8,028 bases of DNA from Solirubrobacterales bacterium. GTDB lineage: Bacteria > Actinomycetota > Thermoleophilia > Solirubrobacterales > Solirubrobacteraceae. The notes beneath the pieces are model-generated. The model was not told the origin of the DNA and searched no databases. It saw only the letters and a list, made by a program, of their open reading frames with translations. Position numbers and translations under genes: made by a program. Where the stretch lies: assembly GCA_013813955.1 (NCBI GenBank), contig JACCQW010000031.1, forward strand, positions 1 to 8,028. Direction: 5' to 3'. This document shows, piece by piece, positions 1 through 6,297 of this stretch (positions are counted from its first letter, which is position 1; each line of letters begins with the position of its first letter).

Positions 1-223
1 CCTCGGCGACGGGGTCGGTGGCCAGCGCCACGCCGCCGGCGACGCGCTTGAGCTGCAGGCCGCGCGCGCCGGGCGCGTAGGCGGCGTCCAGCTCGGCGAC
101 CGCCGCCTCGACGTCGTCGATGTCGCACTCGGCGGCCTCGGCGAGCTCGGCGGGCGACACGGGGTCCGGCGAGAGGAACAGCAGCGCCTCCAGGACCCGG
201 GCGAGCTCGCTCATGGAGGTCAT
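1..223 (-). CDS. scpB: Segregation and condensation protein B (ScpB), N-terminal part; cut by window edge
   Basis: This is the first 74 codons of ScpB; the rest lies beyond the left edge. ScpB dimers bind ScpA and, with SMC, form the bacterial condensin that organises and segregates the chromosome. The translation begins MTSMSELARVLEALLFLSPD and continues with helix-turn-helix-like residues and a RGLQLKRVAGGVALATDP stretch (about 54-71), the usual beginning of the ScpB winged-helix domain. The ATG at 223-221 overlaps the scpA TGA (222-220) as ATGA, implying translational coupling. A GAGGG element (232-228) sits 4 bases upstream and favours this ATG over a second one at 214-212. The family assignment rests on the N-terminal pattern plus the scpA neighbour; only about a third of the protein is visible. 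Confidence 0.88.
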   Translation of the reverse strand, partial: MTSMSELARVLEALLFLSPDPVSPAELAEAAECDIDDVEAAVAELDAAYAPGARGLQLKRVAGGVALATDPVAE

Positions 224-966
224 GACGCCCTCGCCCGCTCGACCGGCGCGGCGGGCGCGATCGCGATCGCGCCGAAGGGCACCTCCTGCGTCCACGTCGC
301 CTCGCCCTGCTTGTAGAGCTCCAGCAGCGCGAACAGCGTGACGGCGACCGTCACCCGATCGGCCCCGGCGACCGCCTGATCGAACGTGCACGCGCCCCGG
401 CGCAGCAGCGCGCGCAGGCGGCCGAGGCACTCGGCGACGCTGACCCTCGGCGCCGTCAGGTGCCCGAGGTCCAGCTCCGGCGCCAAGCGCAGCAGGCCGC
501 CGAGCGCGGCGCCCAGGCGGCGGGGGTCATAGACGGCGGACGCCCCCGAGAGATCGGTGCGCCGCAGCTCGCGCGGCAGCGGCGCGGCGCGGTAGCGCAC
601 CCCCTCCTCCCCCTCCAGCCGGCCGGCGAGGTGCTCGGCCGCGTGGCGGTAGCGCCGGGCCTCGAGCATCCGGGCCAGTAGCTCCTCGGCCGCCTCGCCG
701 GGCTCGACGTCGAGCATGTCGCCCTCCTCGCGCGGCAGCATGAGCCGCGACTTGAGCTCCAGCAGGGCCGCGATGAGGACGAGGAACTCCGTGGCCACCT
801 CCAGGTCCAGCTCGCCGCGGCCCTCCAGGTGGTCGAGGTAGGTCAGCACGACGTCGGCGAGCTCGATCTCGAGCAGGTCGACCTCCTCGCGCAGGACGAG
901 CGTCAGCAGCAGGTCGAACGGGCCGGAGAAGACCTCCAGGTCGAGATCGAGGGACGCGACGGACAC
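220..966 (-). CDS. scpA: Segregation and condensation protein A (ScpA, kleisin)
   Basis: ScpA is the kleisin that bridges the SMC heads and recruits ScpB in the condensin complex on the nucleoid. With the chosen start the protein is 248 residues, normal for the family. The N-terminal kleisin motif is clear (LEVFSGPFDLLLTLVLREEV, about 8-27), followed by the helix containing ELADVVLTYLDHLE and the LLELKSRLMLP segment. The C-terminal winged-helix domain that contacts an SMC head is visible as VTLFALLELYKQGEATWTQ followed by PFGAI. The reading frame is also open back to an ATG at 1014, which would add 16 unfamiliar residues and overlap trpS by 38 bases. I prefer the GTG at 966 because it lies 10 bases after the trpS stop and a TAGCCT hexamer stands 7 bases ahead of it. 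It overlaps scpB by 4 bases. The family call is secure; the start is likely rather than certain. Confidence 0.93.
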   Translation of the reverse strand: MSVASLDLDLEVFSGPFDLLLTLVLREEVDLLEIELADVVLTYLDHLEGRGELDLEVATEFLVLIAALLELKSRLMLPREEGDMLDVEPGEAAEELLARMLEARRYRHAAEHLAGRLEGEEGVRYRAAPLPRELRRTDLSGASAVYDPRRLGAALGGLLRLAPELDLGHLTAPRVSVAECLGRLRALLRRGACTFDQAVAGADRVTVAVTLFALLELYKQGEATWTQEVPFGAIAIAPAAPVERARAS

Positions 967-973
967 GCGCGGC

Positions 974-979
974 AGGCTA
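974..979 (-). promoter_or_regulatory. Candidate -10 element for scpA, overlapping the trpS stop codon
   Basis: On the minus strand, TAGCCT is followed by 7 bases (GCCGCGC) and then the scpA GTG. The TAG of the hexamer is itself the trpS stop codon. If its first T is at -12, transcription would begin about one base before the GTG, giving a leaderless mRNA. The hexamer and the following GC are identical to the element before gcvT. No clear -35 sequence was seen. The assignment is inference from the recurring motif; scpA could equally be translated from the trpS transcript. Confidence 0.35.
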
Positions 980-1984
980 CCGCGGTGCTCCGACGCCCAT
1001 TGCGTCGCGCACATCGGCGAGGGTCCGGGCGGCGATCGCGCGGGCCTTGTCGGCCCCGGCGGCCAGGATCTCCTCCAGCGCGCCCTCGTCGGCGCGCAGC
1101 GCGCGGTAGCGCTCCTGCGCCGGGGCCAGCTCCGCCACGACCGCCTCGGCCACCGCGACCTTCAGGTCGCCGTACCCGCGCGCGCCGGTGAGATCGTCCT
1201 CGACCCGCTCGGGCGGCACCCCGCGCACCGCGGCGAGGATCTCGATGAGGTTGGTGACGCCCGGCTTGTCCTCGCCGCGACGGATCTGCGGCGGGTCGTC
1301 GGAGTCGGTCACCGCCCGCTTGAACTTGCTGAGGATCGCCCCGGGCTCGTCGAGCACGTAGACCGTCCCCTGCTCGCTGCCCCCGGTGGTCGACATCTTG
1401 CGCTCGGGCTCCTGCAGGTCGCGCACGCGCGCGCCGACCGCTGGGATGCGGTGCTCGGGCACCACGAGCAGGGCGTCTCCGAAGCGCGCGTTGAAGCGCG
1501 TGGCGACGTCGCGCATGAGCTCGAGGTGCTCGCGCTGGTCCTCGCCGACCGGCACCTCCCCGGCGCGATATGCGAGCACGTCGGCGGCCTGCAGCACCGG
1601 ATACAGGAGCAGGCCGGCCGCGACCAGCTCGCGCTGGGCGATGGACTTGTCGCGGAACTGGTGCATCCGGTTCAACTCGCCCAGGGGGGTCACCGACGCC
1701 AGCAGCCAGCACAGCTCGGCGTGCTCGGGCACGTCGCCCTGGCGAAACAGGATGCAGCGCTCCGGGTCCAGGCCCGCGGCCAGCAGGATCGCGGCGGTGT
1801 CGTGCACGCGCTCGCGCAGCACCGCGGGCTCGTAGGCGACTGTCGTGGCGTGCAGGTCGACGATGCAGTAGATCGCCGGGTCACCGCGCTGCTGTCCGGC
1901 CACGTACTGCGTGATCGCGCCGATCCAGTTGCCCAGGTGCTTGCGCCCGGTCGGCTGGATCCCCGAGAAGATGGTGAGCGACAC
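977..1984 (-). CDS. trpS: Tryptophan--tRNA ligase (TrpS), class Ic aminoacyl-tRNA synthetase
   Basis: TrpS attaches tryptophan to tRNA-Trp in the cytoplasm, using ATP. The protein is 335 residues, typical of bacterial TrpS. It opens with IFSGIQPTGRKHLGNWIGAI (residues 5-24), in which KHLGN is the HIGH-type ATP signature. Further on come YPVLQAADVLAYRAGEVPVG and EDQREHLELMRD, the tryptophan-pocket and dimer region. The second signature is KMSTT (K196-M197-S198), where many bacterial enzymes have KMSKS. The PGAILSKFKRAVTDS stretch then leads into the anticodon-binding helices. The GTG at 1984 is the only start near the conserved N-terminus, although the frame is open much further upstream through sequence that reads as DUF1360 in the opposite direction. 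No good Shine-Dalgarno is present; a TACCCT hexamer lies 8 bases upstream. The gene is followed 10 bases later by scpA, probably in the same transcript. Confidence 0.96.
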   Translation of the reverse strand: MSLTIFSGIQPTGRKHLGNWIGAITQYVAGQQRGDPAIYCIVDLHATTVAYEPAVLRERVHDTAAILLAAGLDPERCILFRQGDVPEHAELCWLLASVTPLGELNRMHQFRDKSIAQRELVAAGLLLYPVLQAADVLAYRAGEVPVGEDQREHLELMRDVATRFNARFGDALLVVPEHRIPAVGARVRDLQEPERKMSTTGGSEQGTVYVLDEPGAILSKFKRAVTDSDDPPQIRRGEDKPGVTNLIEILAAVRGVPPERVEDDLTGARGYGDLKVAVAEAVVAELAPAQERYRALRADEGALEEILAAGADKARAIAARTLADVRDAMGVGAPR

Positions 1985-1992
1985 GGCGGCGC

Positions 1993-1998
1993 AGGGTA
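1993..1998 (-). promoter_or_regulatory. Candidate -10 element for trpS (leaderless type), possibly bidirectional
   Basis: TACCCT on the minus strand is followed by 8 bases (GCGCCGCC) and the trpS GTG. This matches 14 of 17 bases in the corresponding stretch before gcvT, at identical spacing. With the first T at -12, the transcript would start about 2 bases before the GTG. The whole trpS/DUF1360 gap is only 24 bases, so the -35 region would lie inside the DUF1360 coding sequence; no good -35 match was seen. On the plus strand, TAGTCG (1997-2002) shares the central TA and would place a start at the A of the DUF1360 ATG, but it lacks the final T of the consensus. Confidence 0.42.
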
Positions 1999-2008
1999 GT
2001 CGCTCCCG

Positions 2009-2551
2009 ATGGACCCGCTCCCCGAGACGCCGACCGAGCCGCGTGACTACGCCGCGCTGAACCTCGCGTGGGGCGCCCTCGTGGCCGCGCTGCTGCGCGC
2101 CACCCGCGACCCGGCACGCGAGGCGCCGCCCGGCGCCGAGCTGCCCGTGCTCGCCCTGGCCAGCTTCGCGCTTACCAAGGGGCTGGCCCAGGAGAAGATC
2201 GGCAGCTGGGTGCGCGAGCCGGTCGTCGCCGAGGATCCCAGCGGCGAGAAGCACCCGAAGGGCCGGGGGCTGCGCTATGTGCTGGGCGAGCTCGTGACGT
2301 GCACGCGCTGTCTCGGCACGTGGAGCTCGCTGGGGATCGTCGGCCTGCGCGTCGCGCGGCCGCGCGAGGGACGCATCGTGGCCGGCGTGCTGGCCGCCTC
2401 GGCGGTCAACGACGTCTTGCAGACCGGCTTCAGCCTCCTCGCCGCCAAGGCGGACGCGACGTCGGCCGGCGAGCACCTCGTCCGCATTAAGGCCCGCAGC
2501 GCCGAGGCGCGCCTGGCGGAGGTCGAGTCCTCTAGGGCCGCCGGCGGCTGA
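2009..2551 (+). CDS. DUF1360 family small membrane protein
   Basis: This 180-residue protein resembles the DUF1360 family, small membrane-associated proteins of unknown function found in Actinobacteria, Firmicutes and others. The diagnostic segment is LGELVTCTRCLGTWSSLGIV (92-111), with a CxxC pair (C98, C101) followed by G-x-W. Hydrophobic stretches at about 43-60, 103-116 and 121-146 look like membrane segments. Between the first two is a charged loop rich in P, G and K (about 68-88). The C-terminal 30 residues are charged and probably cytoplasmic. The ATG at 2009 is the first in frame and lies 24 bases from the divergent trpS start; an AGGG at 1993-1996 is rather far away for a ribosome site. 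The family call comes from memory of the motif and was not checked by search. No function is proposed. Confidence 0.82.
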   Translation: MDPLPETPTEPRDYAALNLAWGALVAALLRATRDPAREAPPGAELPVLALASFALTKGLAQEKIGSWVREPVVAEDPSGEKHPKGRGLRYVLGELVTCTRCLGTWSSLGIVGLRVARPREGRIVAGVLAASAVNDVLQTGFSLLAAKADATSAGEHLVRIKARSAEARLAEVESSRAAGG

Positions 2552-2614
2552 GCGCCCGCCGCACGCCGGTGCGCATGGTCCTCACGCGCAGCCTGCCGCG
2601 CTGCGGCGGGCGCT
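2551..2614. repeat. 13-bp perfect inverted repeat between the DUF1360 and ABM genes
   Basis: The left arm AGCGCCCGCCGCA (2551-2563) starts on the last base of the DUF1360 stop codon. The right arm TGCGGCGGGCGCT (2602-2614) is its exact reverse complement, with 38 bases between. A competing shorter hairpin exists: CGCAGC (2587-2592) pairs with GCTGCG (2600-2605) around a 7-base loop, using part of the right arm. A small GCAC/GTGC stem (2561-2564 with 2569-2572) also competes. There is no T-tract, so it is not a classical intrinsic terminator. It could be a high-GC terminator, an attenuator-like switch or an operator next to the ABM promoter. Confidence 0.55.
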
Positions 2615-2616
2615 GA

Positions 2617-2622
2617 TACGGT
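2617..2622 (+). promoter_or_regulatory. Candidate extended -10 element for the ABM-domain gene
   Basis: TACGGT fits TAnnnT, is preceded by TGA (an extended -10 TGn), and lies 9 bases before the ATG at 2632. It follows directly after the right arm of the inverted repeat, which would cover the -35 region. The 5' untranslated region would be only about 3 bases. No Shine-Dalgarno sequence is seen before the ATG, which fits leaderless initiation. The match is to a short, loose consensus, so this is tentative. Confidence 0.33.
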
Positions 2623-2631
2623 CGACGGCCG

Positions 2632-2940
2632 ATGGACGATGTCGCGCGCTACGCACGCTGGACGGCGAAGCCGGGCAAGGGTGACGAGGTGGCCGAGCAC
2701 CTCCTCGACGCCGCGGACGAGCTCCTCCTGGAGCCCGCGTGCGAGCTGTACCTCGTCAGCCGCCAGGCCGACGATCCCGACATGATCTGGGTGACCGAGC
2801 TGTGGACCAGCAAGGAGGGGCTCGACCGGGTCATCGAGCAGATGCGCGACTCCGATGACGTCACCGAGGTCATGGCGCTGGTCGAGAACTGTGAGCTGAT
2901 CGAGCTCGACCTGCTCGGCGGCAAGGCGCCCCCGCGCTGA
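2632..2940 (+). CDS. Antibiotic biosynthesis monooxygenase (ABM) domain protein, possible quinol monooxygenase type
   Basis: This 102-residue protein has the size and pattern of stand-alone ABM-fold (dimeric alpha-beta barrel) proteins. Residues about 5-14 (ARYARWTAKP) form the first strand. They are followed by a G-x-G-D-E-V helix start, the segment CELYLVSRQADDPDMIWVTE (38-57), and then LWTSKEGLDRVI, which corresponds to the strand and helix with the conserved W-T/S-x-E pattern. Members include cofactor-free oxygenases acting on quinols or polyketides, but many have no known substrate. The sequence alone does not establish catalysis. The ATG at 2632 has no recognisable ribosome site but has a TACGGT hexamer just upstream. 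It is separated from the DUF1360 gene by 80 bases containing an inverted repeat, so it may have its own promoter. It converges on gcvPB with 14 bases between the stops. Confidence 0.83.
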   Translation: MDDVARYARWTAKPGKGDEVAEHLLDAADELLLEPACELYLVSRQADDPDMIWVTELWTSKEGLDRVIEQMRDSDDVTEVMALVENCELIELDLLGGKAPPR

Positions 2941-2954
2941 GATGCTCTGAGGGC

Positions 2955-4541
2955 CTACAGCGGCTGGCGGATGACCGGCCGTTTGGCCGCCGCCGCCTCG
3001 TCCAGGCGGCGGACCGGCGTCGTGTAGGGGGCGCTGCGCGCGAGCTCCGGGTCGTCGGCGGCCTCGCGCAGGATCTCGGCCACCGCGTCGGCGAAGGCGT
3101 CGAGGGTCTCGCGCGTCTCGGTCTCGGTGGGCTCGATGAGCACGGCCTCGTCTACGAGCAGCGGGAAGTAGATCGTCGGCGGGTGGAAGCCGTGATCGAG
3201 CAGGCGCTTGGCGAGATCGAGCGTGCGGATCCCGAGCTCCTTCTTCATCGGCGCCCCCGACAGGACGAACTCGTGCATGCACAGCTTCCCGAAGGCGAGC
3301 GGCAGGTACTCGGCCACGCCGGCCCGCGAGAGCCTGGCCAGCAGGTAGTTGGCGTTGAGCACCGCGACCTCGCTGGCGTCCTTCAGGCCCTCGGCGCCGA
3401 GCGAGCGGATGTAGGCGTAGGAGCGCACGAAGCAGCCGTAGTTGCCCTGGAAGCCGCGCAGGCGGCCGATCGACTTCGCCCGCGATCCGCTTCCCTCGTC
3501 GAGGTCGAACGTCCCGTCCTCGCCGCGCACGATCACCGGCCGCGGCAGGTACGGCTCGATGCGGTCTGAGACCGCGATCGGGCCGGAGCCCGGACCGCCG
3601 CCGCCGTGGGGCTGGGTGAAGGTCTTGTGCAGGTTGAAGTGCACGATGTCGAAGCCCATGTCGCCCGGGCGCGTGACGCCCATCACCGCGTTGAGGTTCG
3701 CGCCGTCGTAGTACAGCGTGGCGCCGACCTGGTGGACGATCGCGGCGATCTGCTCGATGTTCGCGTCGAAGATCCCCAGCGTGTTGGGGTTGGTGAGCAT
3801 CAGGCAGGCGACGTCGGCGTCGGCCTTGGCGCGCAGGTCGTCGACGTCGACCCCGCCGTCGGGGTTCGTGCCGACCTTGACGACCTCGTAGCCAGCCATC
3901 GTGACCGTCGCCGGGTTGGTGCCGTGGGCGGTGTCGGGGGTCAGCACCTTGTGGCGCCGCTCGCCACGGTCCTCGTGGTAGGCACGCGTCAGCAGCACGC
4001 CGGCCAGCTCGCCGTGCGAGCCCGCACTGGGCTGCAGCGAGACGTGCGGCAGGCCGGCGATCTCGGCGAGCGAGCGCTCGAGGTTCCACATCAGCTCGAG
4101 CGCACCCTGGGCGCGCTGCGGGCGCTGGAAGGGGTGCAGCCGGGCGTGGCCGGGCAGCGCCGCCACGCGCTCGTGCAGGCGCGGGTTGTGCTTCATCGTG
4201 CACGAGCCGAGCGGGTAGAAGCCGGAGTCCAGGTCGAAGTTGCGCTTGGACAGGCGCACGTAGTGGCGCACGATCTCCGGCTCGGAGAGCTCGGGCAGCC
4301 GCGGCGGCTCGGTGCGGCGCAGGCGGTCGGGCAGCAGGTCGCCGGTGACGGGGACGTCGAGCTCGGGCGCGACGAACGCGCGCCGGCCGGGGGCGCCCTT
4401 CTCGAAGATCGTCATCGCGCGCTCGCGCTGCATCGCCGACGCGACGGTCGGCGCGCTCGGCGCGTGGTCGATCTCGGTCCGCTCGATGCCGGGATCGCCG
4501 TGCAGACGGTTGTCCTCCAGGGGAGCCCCCGAGCCCGTCAT
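2955..4541 (-). CDS. gcvPB: Glycine dehydrogenase (decarboxylating) subunit 2, P-protein beta (PLP-binding)
   Basis: This subunit pairs with GcvPA to form the P-protein, which decarboxylates glycine and transfers the aminomethyl group to lipoyl-GcvH. Visible motifs are DSGFYPLGSCTMKHNP (105-120), QPSAGSHGELAG (170-181), DTAHGTNPATVTMAGYEV (203-220), YYDGANLNAVMG (277-288) and HFNLHKTFTQPHGGGGPGSG (301-320). K306 in the HKTF motif is the expected PLP Schiff-base lysine. The 528-residue length is longer than the roughly 490 usual for this subunit. The first 42 residues precede the conserved start, which looks like MTIFEKG at M43 (ATG 4415-4413). I keep the ATG at 4541 because it forms an ATGA overlap with the gcvPA stop, the typical coupled arrangement in this cluster. 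M37 and M43 remain alternative starts. It is the last gene of the gcv cluster and converges on the ABM gene. Confidence 0.95.
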   Translation of the reverse strand: MTGSGAPLEDNRLHGDPGIERTEIDHAPSAPTVASAMQRERAMTIFEKGAPGRRAFVAPELDVPVTGDLLPDRLRRTEPPRLPELSEPEIVRHYVRLSKRNFDLDSGFYPLGSCTMKHNPRLHERVAALPGHARLHPFQRPQRAQGALELMWNLERSLAEIAGLPHVSLQPSAGSHGELAGVLLTRAYHEDRGERRHKVLTPDTAHGTNPATVTMAGYEVVKVGTNPDGGVDVDDLRAKADADVACLMLTNPNTLGIFDANIEQIAAIVHQVGATLYYDGANLNAVMGVTRPGDMGFDIVHFNLHKTFTQPHGGGGPGSGPIAVSDRIEPYLPRPVIVRGEDGTFDLDEGSGSRAKSIGRLRGFQGNYGCFVRSYAYIRSLGAEGLKDASEVAVLNANYLLARLSRAGVAEYLPLAFGKLCMHEFVLSGAPMKKELGIRTLDLAKRLLDHGFHPPTIYFPLLVDEAVLIEPTETETRETLDAFADAVAEILREAADDPELARSAPYTTPVRRLDEAAAAKRPVIRQPL

Positions 4542-5914
4542 GCGCCGACCCCGGCGTGCCGGCGCTCGGCGGCCACAGCGGCGCCGAGGACCTCAGCGAG
4601 GCGGTCGATGTCCGCCCGCGAGCGACGCTCGGTGATCGCGACGAGCAGGCCGTCGGGGTGCTCCTCGTAGGCGCGGCCCAGCGCGAAGCCCGCGTTGACC
4701 CCGTCGCCCGCACAGCGATCGAGCACGCGGTCGACCGGCGCATCGAGCGTCAGCGCGAACTCCCGGACCACCGGCTGGTCGTGCAGCGCGGCCACGCCGT
4801 CAAGTGCGGCGAGGGTCTCGCGCGCGTAATGGGTGCGCTGGAGCATCAGCTCGCCCAGCTCGCCCAGGCCGCGACGTCCGAGCCAGGTCAGGTAGACGAC
4901 GCCGGCGAGCGCGTTGAGCGCCTGGGAGGTACAGATGTTCGACGTCGCCTTCTCGCGGCGGATGTGCTGCTCGCGCGTCTGCAGCGTGAGCACGAACCCG
5001 CGGCGGCCGTCGACGTCGGTGGTCTCCCCCGCGATGCGGCCGGGCATCTTGCGCAGGTGCGCCTCGGCCGCCGCGAAGAAGCCGAACGACGGCCCGCCGA
5101 AGTCCAGCCGGTTGCCGAGCGTCTGGCCCTCGCCGATGCAGACGTCGACGCCCTGATTGCCGGGCGCCTCCAGCACGCCGAGCGTCAGCGGGTCGGCCGC
5201 GCAGACGGCCAGCGCGCCGTGCTCGTGCGCGGCGGCGGCGATCGCCTCGACGTCCTCGACCGCGCCGAGGAAGTTCGGCTGCTGCACGAAGACGGCGGCG
5301 ACGTCGTCGCCCAGCAGGTCGCGCAGCGCGTCGAGGTCGGTGACGCCGTCGCTCAGGACGACCTCGTCGACGGTGGCGCCGTAGCCGACGGCCATCGTGT
5401 GCAGCGTCTCGCGGCTGTGCGGATGCGCGCCACGGCTGATGACAAAGCGCGGGCGGCCGTTGGTGAGCTTGGCCAGATAACCGGCGGCGGCCAGGGCGCT
5501 GGGGCCCTCGTAGACCGATGCGTTGGAGACCGGCAGCCCCGTCAGCTCGCTGATCGCGGTCTGGTACTCGAACATGACCTGCAGCCCGCCCTGGCTGATC
5601 TCCGGCTGATAGGGGGTGTAGGGCGTCAGGAACTCCGAGCGCTCCGTGAGCATGTCCACGAGCGCCGGCACGTAGTGGTCGTACATCCCCGCGCCCAGGA
5701 ACGTGATCTCGTCCTCGGCGGACACGTTGCGCGCCGCCAGGTCGCGCAGGTGCGCGAAGACGTCCTGCTCTGGCAGGCCGGCGGGCAGGTCCAGCGGGCG
5801 CCCCAGGCGCACCGCCTCGGGGACCTGGGCGAAGAGCTCGCCGACCGAGCCGACGCCGATGGCGTCGAGCATGGCCTGCAGATCCTCGGGGGTGACGGAG
5901 GTGTAGGTGCTCAC
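4538..5914 (-). CDS. gcvPA: Glycine dehydrogenase (decarboxylating) subunit 1, P-protein alpha
   Basis: This is the non-PLP-binding partner of GcvPB in the two-subunit P-protein of the glycine cleavage system; it completes the active site. The protein is 458 residues, the normal length. Characteristic segments are ITFLGAGMYDHYVPALVD (70-87), LTPYTPYQPEISQGGLQVMF (96-115), the ISELTGLPVSNASVYEGPSA region (121-140), and RREKATSNICTSQALNALAG further on. The start is GTG at 5914-5912, overlapping the gcvH stop TGA as GTGA. The stop TGA (4540-4538) overlaps the gcvPB ATG. These 4-base overlaps on both sides indicate coupled translation and matched synthesis of the two P-protein subunits. Little Shine-Dalgarno sequence is present, which agrees with re-initiation. 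Split P-proteins are known from Firmicutes, Thermus, Thermotoga and archaea; most well-known Actinobacteria carry a fused GcvP. Confidence 0.96.
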   Translation of the reverse strand: MSTYTSVTPEDLQAMLDAIGVGSVGELFAQVPEAVRLGRPLDLPAGLPEQDVFAHLRDLAARNVSAEDEITFLGAGMYDHYVPALVDMLTERSEFLTPYTPYQPEISQGGLQVMFEYQTAISELTGLPVSNASVYEGPSALAAAGYLAKLTNGRPRFVISRGAHPHSRETLHTMAVGYGATVDEVVLSDGVTDLDALRDLLGDDVAAVFVQQPNFLGAVEDVEAIAAAAHEHGALAVCAADPLTLGVLEAPGNQGVDVCIGEGQTLGNRLDFGGPSFGFFAAAEAHLRKMPGRIAGETTDVDGRRGFVLTLQTREQHIRREKATSNICTSQALNALAGVVYLTWLGRRGLGELGELMLQRTHYARETLAALDGVAALHDQPVVREFALTLDAPVDRVLDRCAGDGVNAGFALGRAYEEHPDGLLVAITERRSRADIDRLAEVLGAAVAAERRHAGVGA

Positions 5915-6297
5915 GTCAGCGAGGCGACGTACGCGGCGCGGTCGAGCAGGCTCTCCTGCTCGGACTCCTCCGACAGCGAGACCTTGACCATCCAGCCCGC
6001 GCCGTAGGGGTCGTCGTTGATGGCCTCCGGGGTGTCGCCCAGGGCGGTGTTGACCTCGACGATCTCTCCCGAGAGCGGGGCGAAGACATCGGAGACCGCC
6101 TTGACGGACTCGACCTCCGCGTAGGACTGCCCGGCGGTCACGCTCGAGCCGACCTCGGGCGGGTCGAAGAAGACCACCTCGCCGAGCGCGTCCTGCGCGT
6201 ACCAGGTGATCCCGAAGGTGGCGACGCCGTCGGCGATCTTCGTCCAGTCGTGCTCGGGGTGATACAGCAGGTCCTCGGGGTAGCTGGCCTCAGCCAT
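5911..6297 (-). CDS. gcvH: Glycine cleavage system H protein (lipoyl carrier)
   Basis: GcvH carries the aminomethyl intermediate on a lipoylated lysine between the P-, T- and L-proteins. The product is 128 residues, the normal size. YHPEHDWTKI (12-21) is the usual N-terminal motif, followed by GITWYAQDALGEVVFFDPPE (29-48) and the lipoylation loop VESVKAVSDV, with K66 as the modified lysine. The PLSGEIVEVN and NDDPYGAGWMVKV segments complete the beta-barrel. Many GcvH proteins read GITDYAQ where this one has W32. The open frame extends far upstream, but those residues are a frame-shifted reading of gcvT. The ATG at 6297 fits the family N-terminus and has a GAGGAG ribosome site 4 bases ahead. 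It overlaps the gcvT stop by 8 bases, and its own stop overlaps gcvPA. Confidence 0.97.
   Translation of the reverse strand: MAEASYPEDLLYHPEHDWTKIADGVATFGITWYAQDALGEVVFFDPPEVGSSVTAGQSYAEVESVKAVSDVFAPLSGEIVEVNTALGDTPEAINDDPYGAGWMVKVSLSEESEQESLLDRAAYVASLT

Noticed and set aside
967..1014. scpA starting at the in-frame ATG at 1014
   Set aside because: It would overlap trpS by 38 bases, add residues without family similarity, and lacks both a Shine-Dalgarno and the TAnnnT element seen before the GTG at 966.
2976..2989. CGGCC-GTTT-GGCCG hairpin as a terminator for the convergent genes
   Set aside because: It has only a 5-bp stem, lies inside the gcvPB coding end, and has no T-tract on either strand; palindromes of this size are common in such GC-rich DNA.
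3606..4670. Plus-strand open frame (354 codons) opposite gcvPB
   Set aside because: Shadow frame; the opposite strand encodes GcvPB with all its motifs.
2275..4743. Very long minus-strand open frame (822 codons) spanning several genes
   Set aside because: It is out of frame with gcvPA and gcvPB, and antisense to the ABM and DUF1360 genes. The composition is the arginine- and proline-rich pattern expected of a stop-poor wrong frame.
4556..6007. Long plus-strand open frame (483 codons) opposite gcvPA and gcvH
   Set aside because: It is an antisense shadow of well-supported genes in GC-rich DNA; the translation is low-complexity, rich in A, R, G, V and D, with no family motif.
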